Source: Streptomyces albiflavescens
GTDB taxonomy: Bacteria; Actinomycetota; Actinomycetes; Streptomycetales; Streptomycetaceae
Assembly (NCBI RefSeq): GCF_014645835.1
Contig: NZ_BMMM01000033.1
Span: 1-64,000 of the forward strand
Direction of reading: 5' to 3'
DNA: 64,000 nt
The notes under the pieces are model-generated. The model was not told the DNA's origin and did not search any database. It was given only the letters and a program-made list of their open reading frames with translations. The translations under genes were made by a program, and so were the position numbers. This document shows, piece by piece, positions 16,997-26,676 of this stretch. How positions within the stretch are numbered: the first letter of the stretch is position 1; every line of letters begins with the position of its first letter.

Positions 16997-18226
16997 ATGA
17001 GGCGCGGCACATCACGCGACATCCGCACCGCGAACCGCTACGAGGTGCTGCGCCAGATCATCGCCGAATCGCCCACCTCCCGGCAGGAGTTGGCGGCAGC
17101 GACCGGGCTCAGTCTGGCCACGGTCGCCACGCTCGTCGGTGAGCTGCTCGACCTGAGGATGCTGACCGAGGTCGGCTTCGAGGACTCCGCGGGTGGCCGC
17201 CCGCGGGGCCTCGTCGCCGTCAACGCGTCGGGAGGCGCGTTGATCGGCGTCGACATCGCGGAGACCTATGTACGCGTCGAGCTGTTCGACCTGGCGCTGA
17301 ACGTGCTGGCCCGCGCCGACGAGGACATGCGCCCCGGCGAGAGCCGACCGGAGCAGGTCGTCGGGCATGTCGCGGCGGCCGTCGGTTCGGTGGTCGCGCA
17401 GGCCGGTGTCGAAGGTGCGCGCGTCCTCGGCGTAGGCGTCAGTGTGCCCGGCCAGGTGGACCGCGAGGGCGGGATCTGCGAGTACGCCCCGAACTGGGAC
17501 TGGCACCAAGTGCCGCTGCTCGACCTGCTCGCCGAGCACATCGCCTACCCCCTCTACCTCGACAATCCGCTGCGCGCCTGTGCGGTCGCCGAGCTCTGGT
17601 TCGGCGCGGCCCGCGGACGCGGGGACGCCGTGGTCGTCAATCTCGGCACGGGAGTCGGCGCCGGGCTCGCCCTCGGCGGGGGTCTGCACCGCGGGGTCAG
17701 CAACAGCGCCGGCGAGTGGGGCCACACGACGCTGGTGCTGGACGGGCGGCTGTGCCACTGCGGCAATCACGGCTGCGTGGAGACGTATGTGGGCGCGCCC
17801 GGAATCATGTTGAATCTGCGGGAGTTGAGCCCCCGCAGCGTGCTGTTGCACCCCGAGGATCAGACCGCCACGATCAACGCGCTCGCCCAGGGCGTCGCCG
17901 CGCAGGATCCGGTGGCACTCAAAGTCGTCCGGGACACCGCCCGTTACCTCGGTGCCGGGATCTCCGACCTGGTGAACCTTCTCAACCCCGAGGTGGTCGT
18001 GCTCAGCAGCTGGGTCGCGGCCGCGCTCGGCGAACCGCTGCTGAACGAGGTCCGCGAGGCCGTCGCCCGGCACGCGCTGAAGCGGCCGTTCACGGCCACC
18101 GAGATCGTCCTCTCCCCCATCCCGACCGATCCGGTCTGCCTCGGAGCCGCGACGTTCGCCCTGGAAGGGGCACTCCAGTCGGTCGGCCAGCGGCCCGCGA
18201 AGCGCAACGCCGCTTCCAAGCAGTAA
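16997..18226 (+). CDS. ROK-family transcriptional regulator
   Basis: 409 aa. The N-terminal winged HTH (RYEVLRQIIAESPTSRQELAAATGLSLATVATLVGELL) is followed by a ROK sugar-kinase-like domain with LIGVDIAETYVRVELFD, a GTGVGAGLALGG phosphate-binding loop and the zinc motif CHCGNHGCVETY. No catalytic role is implied; such proteins sense sugars and control adjacent transport operons. ATG 16997 with GGGGGAG 4-5 nt upstream is preferred over an earlier in-frame start at 16970. It lies just before a sugar ABC operon and shares a promoter-region motif with it, so it is the likely local regulator. Confidence 0.88.
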   Translation: MRRGTSRDIRTANRYEVLRQIIAESPTSRQELAAATGLSLATVATLVGELLDLRMLTEVGFEDSAGGRPRGLVAVNASGGALIGVDIAETYVRVELFDLALNVLARADEDMRPGESRPEQVVGHVAAAVGSVVAQAGVEGARVLGVGVSVPGQVDREGGICEYAPNWDWHQVPLLDLLAEHIAYPLYLDNPLRACAVAELWFGAARGRGDAVVVNLGTGVGAGLALGGGLHRGVSNSAGEWGHTTLVLDGRLCHCGNHGCVETYVGAPGIMLNLRELSPRSVLLHPEDQTATINALAQGVAAQDPVALKVVRDTARYLGAGISDLVNLLNPEVVVLSSWVAAALGEPLLNEVREAVARHALKRPFTATEIVLSPIPTDPVCLGAATFALEGALQSVGQRPAKRNAASKQ

Positions 18227-18332
18227 CGCATCAAGAGGAGTTGAGCGGTGCGGAACCGCTGACGCGGCGAGCCAGGGCTCCGTCACGTCCGGTATCCCGA
18301 ACACCACGCAACGCTTCGAACAGACTTCGTCC

Positions 18333-18359
18333 AACCCCTTGCCGAAGGCTTAGCCGAAG
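18333..18359 (+). promoter_or_regulatory. Motif AACCCCTTGCCGAA plus GCCGAAGG direct repeat
   Basis: 18333-18346 matches 13 of 14 bases of the motif upstream of the ROK gene. GCCGAAGG occurs at 18341-18348 and again at 18353-18360. The cluster lies 63-90 nt before the solute-binding protein start. It is a candidate operator for the ROK regulator or part of the operon promoter. Confidence 0.45.
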
Positions 18360-18422
18360 GTTAACGTCCCGCACCGCACAGCGAATTCGAGCCGCAGCCG
18401 TACTCGAGACAAGGACGTCACC

Positions 18423-19685
18423 ATGTCGGCAATGAGCAGCAACTGGGACCGTCGATCAGTACTCCGGGCCGCCGCCGGCCTCTCCGCCGCCGGCGCGCTG
18501 GCCGCGTGCGGCAGCAACAACGGGCGTTCCGGCGGCGGAAGTTCGGGCAAGAGCCTGGTGCAGTACTTCCACGCCTACGGCGAGGCGGGCACGGAGCAGG
18601 CCATCAAGAAGTACGCGAAGGCCTACGACAAGGCCGCCGTGACCACGCAGTGGATCACCGGCTCCGACTTCGAGAGCAAGCTGTTCGCGACGCTGCTCAC
18701 CAAGAACGCGCCCGACCTCTTCGAGTTCCACCCGCAGATCCAACTCGTCAAGAGCGGCCAGGTGGCGGACCTGACGGACATCATCGACCCGGTCAAGGAC
18801 GACTTCAATCCGGCCGACATCACGTCGCACACGGTCGACGGGAAGATATACGGCGTCCGGATGATCGACGACCCGCAGTTCTTCTTCTACCGCCCCTCGC
18901 TGCTGGAGAAGGCCGGAGTCAAGGTGCCGACCACGCTCGACGAGCTGATCGAAGCGGCGGCCAAGCTCACCACGGGCAAGGTCAAGGGCCTGTTCCTCGG
19001 CAACGACCTGCACGCCGTCATCAACCCGATGATCTGGTCGGCCGGCGCCGACACCCTCGACGAGAAGAACCAGATCGCCTACCACACGGACGGCGTCATC
19101 GAGGGCATCAAGAAGATGCGCAAGCTGTTCACCAGCGGCGACCTGCTCCTCGACGCCCCCGCGGACTACTGGGACCCCTCCGCGCTCAACCAGGGGCTGT
19201 GTGCCATGCAGTTCTGCGGCATGTGGGCGATGCCGCAGTTCCAGCAGACGCTCGGCGACGACATCGGGGTCTTCCCCTTCCCGAAGGTCACGGACGCCGG
19301 AAAGCCCTCGGTCTACAACGGCGGCTGGTCGATGTTCGTCAACGCCAAGGGCAAGAACGTCGACCTGGCCAAGGAGTACGTGAAGTGGCTGTGGATCGAT
19401 CAGAAGAAGTACCAGGAGGACTGGGCCACCTCGTACGGCTTCCACATCCCGCCCCGCACCTCCATCGCCCAGTCCGCCACCAAGCTGAAGTCGGGTCTGC
19501 CCGCCGAGGGCGTCAAGCTCTTCAACGAGTACGGCCACTTCGACAACATCGGTTGGACCCAGGCCATGATCACCGCCCTTGAGGACGTCTTCGCCGACTC
19601 CGTCCGCAAGGGCGGGGACCCGGGGGCCGCTCTCGACAAGGCCGACAAGACGGTCGACCGCGAGCTCAAGAAGCTCTTCGGATAG
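18423..19685 (+). CDS. Sugar ABC transporter solute-binding lipoprotein
   Basis: 420 aa, family 1 extracellular solute-binding protein. The N-terminus has a twin-arginine-like signal (DRRSVLRAAAG) and a lipobox LAAC with Cys29, followed by a Gly/Ser linker, so it is expected as a Tat-exported lipoprotein. The mature part shows the two-lobed fold (FEFHPQIQLVKSGQVADLTDI; NGGWSMFVNAKGKN). It delivers a carbohydrate to the two permeases that follow. The beta-galactosidase gene in the same operon suggests a galactoside ligand, which is inference. Confidence 0.9.
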   Translation: MSAMSSNWDRRSVLRAAAGLSAAGALAACGSNNGRSGGGSSGKSLVQYFHAYGEAGTEQAIKKYAKAYDKAAVTTQWITGSDFESKLFATLLTKNAPDLFEFHPQIQLVKSGQVADLTDIIDPVKDDFNPADITSHTVDGKIYGVRMIDDPQFFFYRPSLLEKAGVKVPTTLDELIEAAAKLTTGKVKGLFLGNDLHAVINPMIWSAGADTLDEKNQIAYHTDGVIEGIKKMRKLFTSGDLLLDAPADYWDPSALNQGLCAMQFCGMWAMPQFQQTLGDDIGVFPFPKVTDAGKPSVYNGGWSMFVNAKGKNVDLAKEYVKWLWIDQKKYQEDWATSYGFHIPPRTSIAQSATKLKSGLPAEGVKLFNEYGHFDNIGWTQAMITALEDVFADSVRKGGDPGAALDKADKTVDRELKKLFG

Positions 19686-19705
19686 ACCGCCGGACGGACC
19701 GAGAC

Positions 19706-20671
19706 ATGTCGACGACCACGACACGCGACCTCGCGCGCCCCGCCCCGGCCAAAGCCTCCAAGGCCCGGCCGCGGCGGGGTCTGCGGGGCAGCAGCACCTT
19801 CAACTTCTGGCTCTTCACCAGCCCGTTCCTCATCGGCCTGGTGATCTTCGTCTACGTCCCCATCGGCTGGAGCATCTGGCTCAGCTTCTTCGAGGCGCGC
19901 TTCACCGTCACACCGGACAAGTTCGTCGGGTTCGACAACTACCGGTTCATGCTGGACAACAATGACTTCGTCGGATCCCTCGGCACCTTCACCGTCTTCG
20001 CCGCGTTCATCGTGCCGACGACGTGGGCCCTTTCACTGGGCCTGGCGATGCTGGTGAACCGGCTGCGCTTCCTGCGCGCCTTCTTCCGCTCGGTCTTCTT
20101 CCTGCCGACCGCGTGCAGCTATGTCGCCGCCTCGCTGATCTGGAAGATGTCCCTCTTCAACGGCGTCCGCTTCGGCCTGGCGAACACCGTCCTCGGCTGG
20201 TTCGGCGTGGAGAACATCGCCTGGCTCGCCAACCCCGACCCGCCGTGGTACTGGCTGGTCATCCTCACCGCGCGCCTGTGGCTGCAGTCCGGCTTCTACA
20301 TGATCCTGTTCCTGGCCGCGTTGCAGAACATCCCTCAGGAGCTCTACGAGGCCGCCGCGATCGATGGCGCCAAGCCGGGCTGGCAGACCTTCCGCCACAT
20401 CACGCTCCCCCAGTTGAGGGCGACCTCGACGGCCGTGATCCTGCTGCTGCTCGTGGCCGCCTACCAGGCCTTCGACGAGTTCTTCAACCTCCTGTCGAAG
20501 ACCACCTGGGGCCGCCCGCCGCTCGTCGAGCTGTACTACACCGCCCTGGGCCAGAACCAGGACTACGGCGCGGGCAGCGCGGGCGCGGTCATGCTGACCC
20601 TGCTGATCGTCGTCGTGACGCTGTTCCAGGGCAGGATCATGGGCTTCGGAAGGGGTGACGAGTCCAAGTGA
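19706..20671 (+). CDS. Sugar ABC transporter permease (MalF-type)
   Basis: 321 aa with six predicted membrane segments and the EAA loop ELYEAAAIDGAKPGWQTFRHITLPQL, which contacts the ATPase. A cytoplasmic basic N-terminus precedes the first helix (FWLFTSPFLIGLVIFVYVPI). It forms the heteromeric channel with the next gene product, whose start overlaps its stop by 4 bp. No ATPase gene is in this operon. Confidence 0.9.
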   Translation: MSTTTTRDLARPAPAKASKARPRRGLRGSSTFNFWLFTSPFLIGLVIFVYVPIGWSIWLSFFEARFTVTPDKFVGFDNYRFMLDNNDFVGSLGTFTVFAAFIVPTTWALSLGLAMLVNRLRFLRAFFRSVFFLPTACSYVAASLIWKMSLFNGVRFGLANTVLGWFGVENIAWLANPDPPWYWLVILTARLWLQSGFYMILFLAALQNIPQELYEAAAIDGAKPGWQTFRHITLPQLRATSTAVILLLLVAAYQAFDEFFNLLSKTTWGRPPLVELYYTALGQNQDYGAGSAGAVMLTLLIVVVTLFQGRIMGFGRGDESK

Positions 20672-21561
20672 CCACGACCGTACCCGAGGTGAGCAAGACC
20701 GGGACGTCTCCCACGGGGCCGCGCCGCTCCAGGCGCGGCGGCGTGATGAGCTCCACCGGCCTGTACATCGGCACCGGTATCGCCGGCGTCCTCTTCCTGA
20801 TCCCCTTCTATCTGCTGGTCCGCAACGCCCTCTCCACCGACCCCGACATCACCGGAGAGAACTGGAAGTTCTTCCCCACGAACATCCAGTGGGGCAACAT
20901 CACCGAGCCGTTCCGCGACACGACGGTCGACTTCGGCCAGTCGATGGTGAACTCGCTGGTCGTCGGCACCCTGCACACCGTCGGCACCCTGCTGGTGTGC
21001 TCGCTGGCCGGCTACGGCCTGGCCCGCATCCCCTACAGACACGCCAACAAGATCTTCTACGCCGTCCTGTTCACCCTGATGGTGCCGGCCGCCGTCACCT
21101 TCGTCCCGAGCTTCGTGCTGGTCTCCTCCCTCGGCTGGGTGGACAGCTACCGAGGTCTCATCATTCCGGGCCTCTTCAGTGGTTTCACCTGCTTCCTCTT
21201 CCGGCAGTACTTCCTGGGGTTCCCGAGGGAGCTGGAGGAGGCGGCACGCGTGGACGGGCTCGGCTACTGGGGCGCGTACTGGCGAGTCGTCGTACCCAAC
21301 TCACTGAACTTCTTCGCCGCGATCGCGACGATCACGTTCATCAACGGCTGGAACGCCTTCCTGTGGCCGCTGGTCATCGGCCAGGACCCGAGCGCGTGGA
21401 CCGTACAGGTCGCGCTCTCCTCGTACATGACCAACCAGACCGTCAACTACCACCTGATCTTCATGGCGACCGCCATTTCCATCCTGCCCCTGTTGTTCGT
21501 GTTCCTCTTCCTCCAGCGCTGGCTGGTGCAGGGGATCGCGCAGACCGGCATCAAGGGCTGA
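20668..21561 (+). CDS. Sugar ABC transporter permease (MalG-type)
   Basis: 297 aa, six membrane segments, EAA loop ELEEAARVDGLGYWGAYWRVVVPNS. GTG start overlapping the stop of the first permease (GTGA). Pairs with the MalF-type subunit. In Streptomyces such importers are usually powered by a shared ATPase encoded elsewhere (MsiK), which would explain the missing ATPase gene. Confidence 0.9.
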   Translation: MTTTVPEVSKTGTSPTGPRRSRRGGVMSSTGLYIGTGIAGVLFLIPFYLLVRNALSTDPDITGENWKFFPTNIQWGNITEPFRDTTVDFGQSMVNSLVVGTLHTVGTLLVCSLAGYGLARIPYRHANKIFYAVLFTLMVPAAVTFVPSFVLVSSLGWVDSYRGLIIPGLFSGFTCFLFRQYFLGFPRELEEAARVDGLGYWGAYWRVVVPNSLNFFAAIATITFINGWNAFLWPLVIGQDPSAWTVQVALSSYMTNQTVNYHLIFMATAISILPLLFVFLFLQRWLVQGIAQTGIKG

Positions 21562-21573
21562 GCTAGGAGACCG

Positions 21574-24441
21574 ATGTCTTTCCGCACCACCACTTCCATC
21601 GATTACGTCGAGAACGTCTCGCCCGGCAGCGGCGCGCTGCCGCCGCGGGCCTGGTATGCGTCCTCAGACAGCACGTCGTTGTCCTTGAACGGCAATTGGT
21701 GCTTTCGGCTGTCGGCCACGGCCGACGCCGAGGACGACTCGTTCGCCGAGGAGGGCTACGACGCCGGGGACTGGGCGGAAGTCTCGGTTCCCGGGCACTG
21801 GGTGCTCCAGGGCCACGGTGCGCCGATCTACACCAACCACCTCTACCCGTTCCCGGTCGACCCGCCGCGCGTGCCGACCGAGAACCCGACCGGAGATCAT
21901 CTGCGGTTCTTCGACCTGCCGTCCGACTGGCCCTCGGACGGCGGTGTCGTCCTGCGCTTCGACGGGGTCGAGTCGTGCGCCCGCGTCTGGCTCAACGGCA
22001 CGGACATCGGCGAGTTCAAGGGCTCCCGGCTGCCGCACGAGTTCGCGGTCGGGCACCTGCTCAAGCCGAGCGGCAACGTGCTCGCCGTCCGTGTCCACCA
22101 GTGGTCGGCGGGCTCGTACCTGGAGGACCAGGACCAGTGGTGGCTGCCGGGCATCTTCCGTGACGTGACGCTGCTGCACCGCCCGGCGGGCGGCGTCCTC
22201 GACTTCTTCGTGCACGCGTCGTACGACCACGTCACCGGTGAGGGCACCCTGCGCGTCGACTCCGACGTCGACGGCCGAGTGACCCTGCCGGCCCTGGACA
22301 TCGATGTCGCCACCGGCGAGACGGCAACCGTCGCGGTCCGGCCGTGGACGGCCGAAGTCCCCCATCTGTACGACGGTGTGCTGGCCACGGAGGGCGAACG
22401 CGTGCCGCTCCGTATCGGCTTCCGCACGGTCGAGCTGGCCGACGGCCTGATCAAGGTCAATGGCAAGGCGGTCCTCTTCAAGGGCGTCAACCGTCACGAG
22501 TGGCATCCGGAGAAGGGCCGCGCCCTCGACCTGGAGACCATGCGCGAGGACGTGCTGCTGATGAAGCGGCACAACATCAACGCGGTCCGCACCTCCCACT
22601 ACCCGCCGCATCCGGCCTTTCTGGACCTGTGCGACGAGTACGGCCTGTGGGTCATCGACGAGTGCGACCTGGAGACCCATGGCTTCACCGAACAGGCCTG
22701 GCGCGACAACCCCGTCGACAACGAGCGCTGGACCCCTGCGCTGCTCGACCGCGCCGCCCGTATGGTCGAGCGCGACAAGAACCACCCGTCCGTCGTCATC
22801 TGGTCTCTCGGCAACGAGGCCGGCACCGGGCGCGGGCTCACCGCCATGGCCGAGTGGATCCGCGGCCGGGACGGTTCACGGCTGATCCACTACGAGGGTG
22901 ACATCAACTGCCGTGACACGGACATGTATGCGCGGATGTACGCGGACCACGCCGAGGTCGAGCGGATCGGCCGCGGTCTGGACGGCGGCTCACTGAAGCG
23001 GCGTCACCTTCCTTTCATTCTCTGCGAGTACGGGCACGCCATGGGCAACGGCCCCGGCGGCATCGCCGACTACCAGCGCCTCTTCGAGTCCTACGACCGT
23101 ATCCAGGGCGGTTTCATCTGGGAGTGGATCGACCACGGCATCAAGGACGAACGGTACGGATTCGCGTACGGCGGCGACTTCGGCGAGGAGCTGCACGACG
23201 GGAACTTCGTCTGCGACGGGCTGCTCTTCCCGGACCGGACGCCGTCGCCGGGGCTCGTCGAGTACAAGAAGGTGATCGAACCGGTTCGCATGGCCGGTGA
23301 GGGCGCGGACGGGACTGTGCGCGTGACGAACGCGTACGACTTCGCGGATCTCTCGGCGCTCGCCTTCGAGTGGTCGTACCAGGTCGACGGCGAGACGGTC
23401 GAGACGGGCGCGCTGACGGTGCCCGCGCTCGGCCCTGGTGAGTCGGCCGAGGTGAAGCTGCCGACACCGCCCGCCGACGCGCACGGGGCCGAGACACAGT
23501 GGACGGTACGGGCGGTGCTCGCCGCCGGGACGGCGTGGGCGCCGCAGGGCCACGAGGTCGCCTGGACCCAAATCCCGGTCGATGAACGGCCCTTGGCCCG
23601 CATGGTCCAGTCCGACGGGCCCGTGCTCGGCGGACGGCGCATCACCCTCGGCCCGGCCTCCTTCGACGCCCGCACGGGTGCGCTGAACACGATCGGCGGG
23701 GTCGACGTCACCGGTCCGCGCCTGGACGTGTGGCGGGCGCCGACCGACAACGACAACGGTGCGCACTGGCAGCCGGACGAGCGCTACGGCCTGCTCTGGC
23801 GCAAGCTGGGCCTGCACCGGATGCGACACCGGCTGAACGCGGTGGAGTTGGGCGACGACGCCCTGACCGTACGCACCCGGGTGGCGCCCGCCGCCTGGGA
23901 GGTGGGCCTGCGCACGGTGTACCGGTGGACGTCCGACGGGACGCGGCTGCGGCTGACGGTGTCCGTGGCGCCCGAGGGCGACTGGACGCTGCCGTTGCCA
24001 CGGCTCGGGATCCGCCTGGGGCTCTCGGGCTCGGCGGACCGGGTGAAGTGGTTCGGAGGTGGCCCCGGTGAGGGGTATCCGGACACCAAGTCCGCGTCCA
24101 GAGTGGCGCGCTGGGACTCGACGGTCGACGCGTTGCAGACGCCGTATGTGCGTCCGCAGGAGAACGGCGCCCGTGCCGATGTCCGCTGGGCGGAGATCGG
24201 TGGTCTGCGCGTCGAGGGTGATCCGTCCTTCTGGTTCACCGCACGTCGCTGGACGACCGAGCAGCTCGACGCCGCCGAGCATCTGACGGACCTGGCGCCC
24301 GGCGACACGGTCTGGGTCAACCTCGACCACGGGCAGCAGGGCATCGGCTCGCAGTCGTGCGGTCCCGGCGCGCTGCCGCAGTACCAACTGCGGGCCGCTC
24401 CCGCGGAGTTCTCCTTCGTCTTCTCGGAGATCCATGGCTGA
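21574..24441 (+). CDS. Glycoside hydrolase family 2 beta-galactosidase
   Basis: 955 aa, LacZ-like. Sugar-binding domain (~50-215), Ig-like domain, TIM barrel (~290-580) and a C-terminal beta-galactosidase small-chain domain (~680-955). Catalytic residues by motif are acid/base Glu415 in SLGNEAG and nucleophile Glu485 in CEYGHAMGN; NRHEWHPEKGR and VRTSHYPPHPAF are also conserved. No signal peptide, so it acts in the cytoplasm on imported beta-galactosides. It starts 12 bp after the permease stop and its end overlaps the MFS gene by 8 bp, so all are co-transcribed. Confidence 0.92.
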   Translation: MSFRTTTSIDYVENVSPGSGALPPRAWYASSDSTSLSLNGNWCFRLSATADAEDDSFAEEGYDAGDWAEVSVPGHWVLQGHGAPIYTNHLYPFPVDPPRVPTENPTGDHLRFFDLPSDWPSDGGVVLRFDGVESCARVWLNGTDIGEFKGSRLPHEFAVGHLLKPSGNVLAVRVHQWSAGSYLEDQDQWWLPGIFRDVTLLHRPAGGVLDFFVHASYDHVTGEGTLRVDSDVDGRVTLPALDIDVATGETATVAVRPWTAEVPHLYDGVLATEGERVPLRIGFRTVELADGLIKVNGKAVLFKGVNRHEWHPEKGRALDLETMREDVLLMKRHNINAVRTSHYPPHPAFLDLCDEYGLWVIDECDLETHGFTEQAWRDNPVDNERWTPALLDRAARMVERDKNHPSVVIWSLGNEAGTGRGLTAMAEWIRGRDGSRLIHYEGDINCRDTDMYARMYADHAEVERIGRGLDGGSLKRRHLPFILCEYGHAMGNGPGGIADYQRLFESYDRIQGGFIWEWIDHGIKDERYGFAYGGDFGEELHDGNFVCDGLLFPDRTPSPGLVEYKKVIEPVRMAGEGADGTVRVTNAYDFADLSALAFEWSYQVDGETVETGALTVPALGPGESAEVKLPTPPADAHGAETQWTVRAVLAAGTAWAPQGHEVAWTQIPVDERPLARMVQSDGPVLGGRRITLGPASFDARTGALNTIGGVDVTGPRLDVWRAPTDNDNGAHWQPDERYGLLWRKLGLHRMRHRLNAVELGDDALTVRTRVAPAAWEVGLRTVYRWTSDGTRLRLTVSVAPEGDWTLPLPRLGIRLGLSGSADRVKWFGGGPGEGYPDTKSASRVARWDSTVDALQTPYVRPQENGARADVRWAEIGGLRVEGDPSFWFTARRWTTEQLDAAEHLTDLAPGDTVWVNLDHGQQGIGSQSCGPGALPQYQLRAAPAEFSFVFSEIHG

Positions 24442-25621
24442 CACTCTCACGCGGACTGCGGCCGGCCGGCTCTTCAGCCGTCCGGCCGCGGTCGCGTCCT
24501 GCGTCGCGTTCGTCCTCATCGGCATGCTTCAGGCGCTCTACGGTCCCGCGGTGCCGGGCCTGCGCGAGGAGTTCGGCCTGTCTCCTTCCGCAGCCGGGCT
24601 CGGCCTGAGTCTGCACTTCACGGGAGGGGTCGCGGGCGTCCTGGCCTTCAACGCGATCCACTCCAGGATCAGCAACAGAGCGCTGCTGGCGGCGAGTTAC
24701 GCGCTGATGGCGGTGGGTGGCGCGGGCTTCGCCTGGGCGCCGAACTGGCCCTCGGCCCTCGCCGCCGCCTTCCTCGGCGGCCTCGGCTTCGGCGGTATCG
24801 ACTACGGCCTCAATCAGCTCTTCGCGGTCGGCTTCGGCGACCGTTCGACGGCGATGCTGAACGTGCTGAACGCGCACTTCGGCATCGGTGCGGTGCTCGG
24901 TCCCGCGCTCATCGCGTGGGTGGGTCCCGATGACTACGGGTACGCCTTCGGGGCGTGTGCCGTGCTGGCGGCGGCACTGATCCTGTGCACGGGCGGGGTG
25001 CGCAGCGAGGCGCCCGCCACGTCCGAGGCAGCCGAGAAACCCGCCGCCGGCGGCCTGCTCTCCCGCGTGCTGATGGGCTTCCTCGCCCTGTACATCCTGA
25101 ATGTCGCCGTCGAGGCGGGCATCGGCGGCTGGGAGCCCACCCACCTGGAGACCGTCGGCTACAGCGCCACGGTCGCCGCCTCCGCCACCTCGGTGTACTG
25201 GCTGATGATGACGGCGGGCCGTTTCCTCGTCGTCCCGATCACGCTCCGGTACGCGCCCGAGCGCATCCTCGCGGTCTGCGCGGCCGGGATGACGGCGTGC
25301 CTGCTGCTGGCGCTGATACCGGATGTGGCGCCGGTGGCGTACGCCGGTGTGGGCCTGTTCATCGCACCGGTGTTCCCGACCGGTCTGCCCTGGCTGAACC
25401 AGGCACTGCCGGGGGCCAAGCGGGCGGGTGCCTGGGTGATCGCCGCGTCGATGATCGGCGGAGTGGCGGCGCCACCGCTCCTCGGCGTGGGCATCGAGGC
25501 GTCCGGGATTCACGCGGTGCCCTGGCTGTTGACCGTGTTGTCAGGCGCGTCGCTGCTGGCGACGGTCTGGCTGATGCGGCTGACGCAACTGACGCGGCTG
25601 ACGGGGGAGCGTGCGGCATGA
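24434..25621 (+). CDS. MFS transporter
   Basis: 395 aa with about 12 hydrophobic segments in two halves separated by a charged loop (EAPATSEAAEKPAAGG). The first helix has the ALYGPAVPGLREEFGLSPSAAGL pattern seen in FucP-like and related carriers. No substrate can be read from sequence; the operon suggests a sugar or its breakdown product. Overlaps the beta-galactosidase end by 8 bp and the following ATPase start by 4 bp (ATGA). Confidence 0.85.
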   Translation: MADTLTRTAAGRLFSRPAAVASCVAFVLIGMLQALYGPAVPGLREEFGLSPSAAGLGLSLHFTGGVAGVLAFNAIHSRISNRALLAASYALMAVGGAGFAWAPNWPSALAAAFLGGLGFGGIDYGLNQLFAVGFGDRSTAMLNVLNAHFGIGAVLGPALIAWVGPDDYGYAFGACAVLAAALILCTGGVRSEAPATSEAAEKPAAGGLLSRVLMGFLALYILNVAVEAGIGGWEPTHLETVGYSATVAASATSVYWLMMTAGRFLVVPITLRYAPERILAVCAAGMTACLLLALIPDVAPVAYAGVGLFIAPVFPTGLPWLNQALPGAKRAGAWVIAASMIGGVAAPPLLGVGIEASGIHAVPWLLTVLSGASLLATVWLMRLTQLTRLTGERAA

Positions 25622-26676
25622 AGGGCGTGAACCGAGTCAACAGCTCTGCCACCGTGAACGGGCGCAGCAGCTCCGCCGGTGTGAACGGCAGCATCCAGGT
25701 CCGCGGCCTCTCCCGCACCTTTCACACCACCGTCCGTCGCCCCGGATTCACGGGCGCCCTCAAGTCTCTCGTCAGCCCGGAGCGAGTCGCCAAGCAAGCC
25801 GTCTCCGACGTCACCTTCGACGTGGCCCCCGGAGAATTGCTCGCCCTGCTCGGGCCGAACGGCGCGGGCAAGTCCACCACCATCAAGATGCTCACCGGCA
25901 TCCTCACTCCGACGGCCGGCGAGGCGCGCGTCGCGGGCGTGGTCCCGTACGAAGAGCGCGAGCGCAACGCACGCAACATCGGCGCGGTGTTCGGGCAGCG
26001 CACACAGCTGTGGTGGGACCTGCCGGTGCGCGAGTCCTTCGCGATCCTGCGCGACATCTACGAGGTACCGGCGGCTGAACACCGCGCCCGGCTCGGCGAG
26101 TTCGACGAGCTGCTGGACCTCTCCTCCTTCTGGGACACCCGCGTACGGCACCTCTCCCTGGGCCAGCGGGTGCGCTGCGACCTGGCCGCGGCGCTCCTGC
26201 ACGATCCGCCGGTGGTGTTCCTCGACGAGCCCACCATCGGCATGGACGTGGTGGTCAAGGAGCAGGTGCGTGGCTTCCTCAAGCATCAGGTGGAGGAGCG
26301 CGGCCGGACGGTGCTGCTGACCACGCACGACATGACGGAGGTCGGGCGCCTCGCCGAGCGCGTCGTCCTGATCAACCACGGGCGGCTCATCCTCGACGGC
26401 ACGCTCGACGAGATCCGCCGCACGTTCGGCTCGACCTGGCAGGTGCGGGCCACGCTCGCGGACCCGCACACCCCGGTCGAACCGCTGCCGGGTATCGCGC
26501 TGCTGCGACGCGAGGGCCCGCAGATGGTGTTCGGGCCGGACGGGGAGGAGGCCCCGACCGTCCACCAGGCGCTGAAGCGGATCATCGAGCGGTACGAGGT
26601 GTCCGATGTCGCCCTGGACGAGGCCGACTTGGAGGACGTGATGCGGGCGGCGTACGTCCAGGCGGGGGCAGTATGA
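25618..26676 (+). CDS. ABC-2-type exporter ATP-binding protein
   Basis: 352 aa. A ~30-residue Ser/Asn-rich N-terminus precedes the ATPase domain: Walker A GPNGAGKST, Q-loop FGQRTQLWW, signature LSLGQRVRCDLAA, Walker B VVFLDEPT and H-loop TTHD. The LSLGQ signature and the C-terminal extension match ATPases paired with two ABC-2 permeases. Overlaps both neighbours by 4 bp and is translationally coupled. The exported substrate is unknown. Confidence 0.9.
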   Translation: MKGVNRVNSSATVNGRSSSAGVNGSIQVRGLSRTFHTTVRRPGFTGALKSLVSPERVAKQAVSDVTFDVAPGELLALLGPNGAGKSTTIKMLTGILTPTAGEARVAGVVPYEERERNARNIGAVFGQRTQLWWDLPVRESFAILRDIYEVPAAEHRARLGEFDELLDLSSFWDTRVRHLSLGQRVRCDLAAALLHDPPVVFLDEPTIGMDVVVKEQVRGFLKHQVEERGRTVLLTTHDMTEVGRLAERVVLINHGRLILDGTLDEIRRTFGSTWQVRATLADPHTPVEPLPGIALLRREGPQMVFGPDGEEAPTVHQALKRIIERYEVSDVALDEADLEDVMRAAYVQAGAV

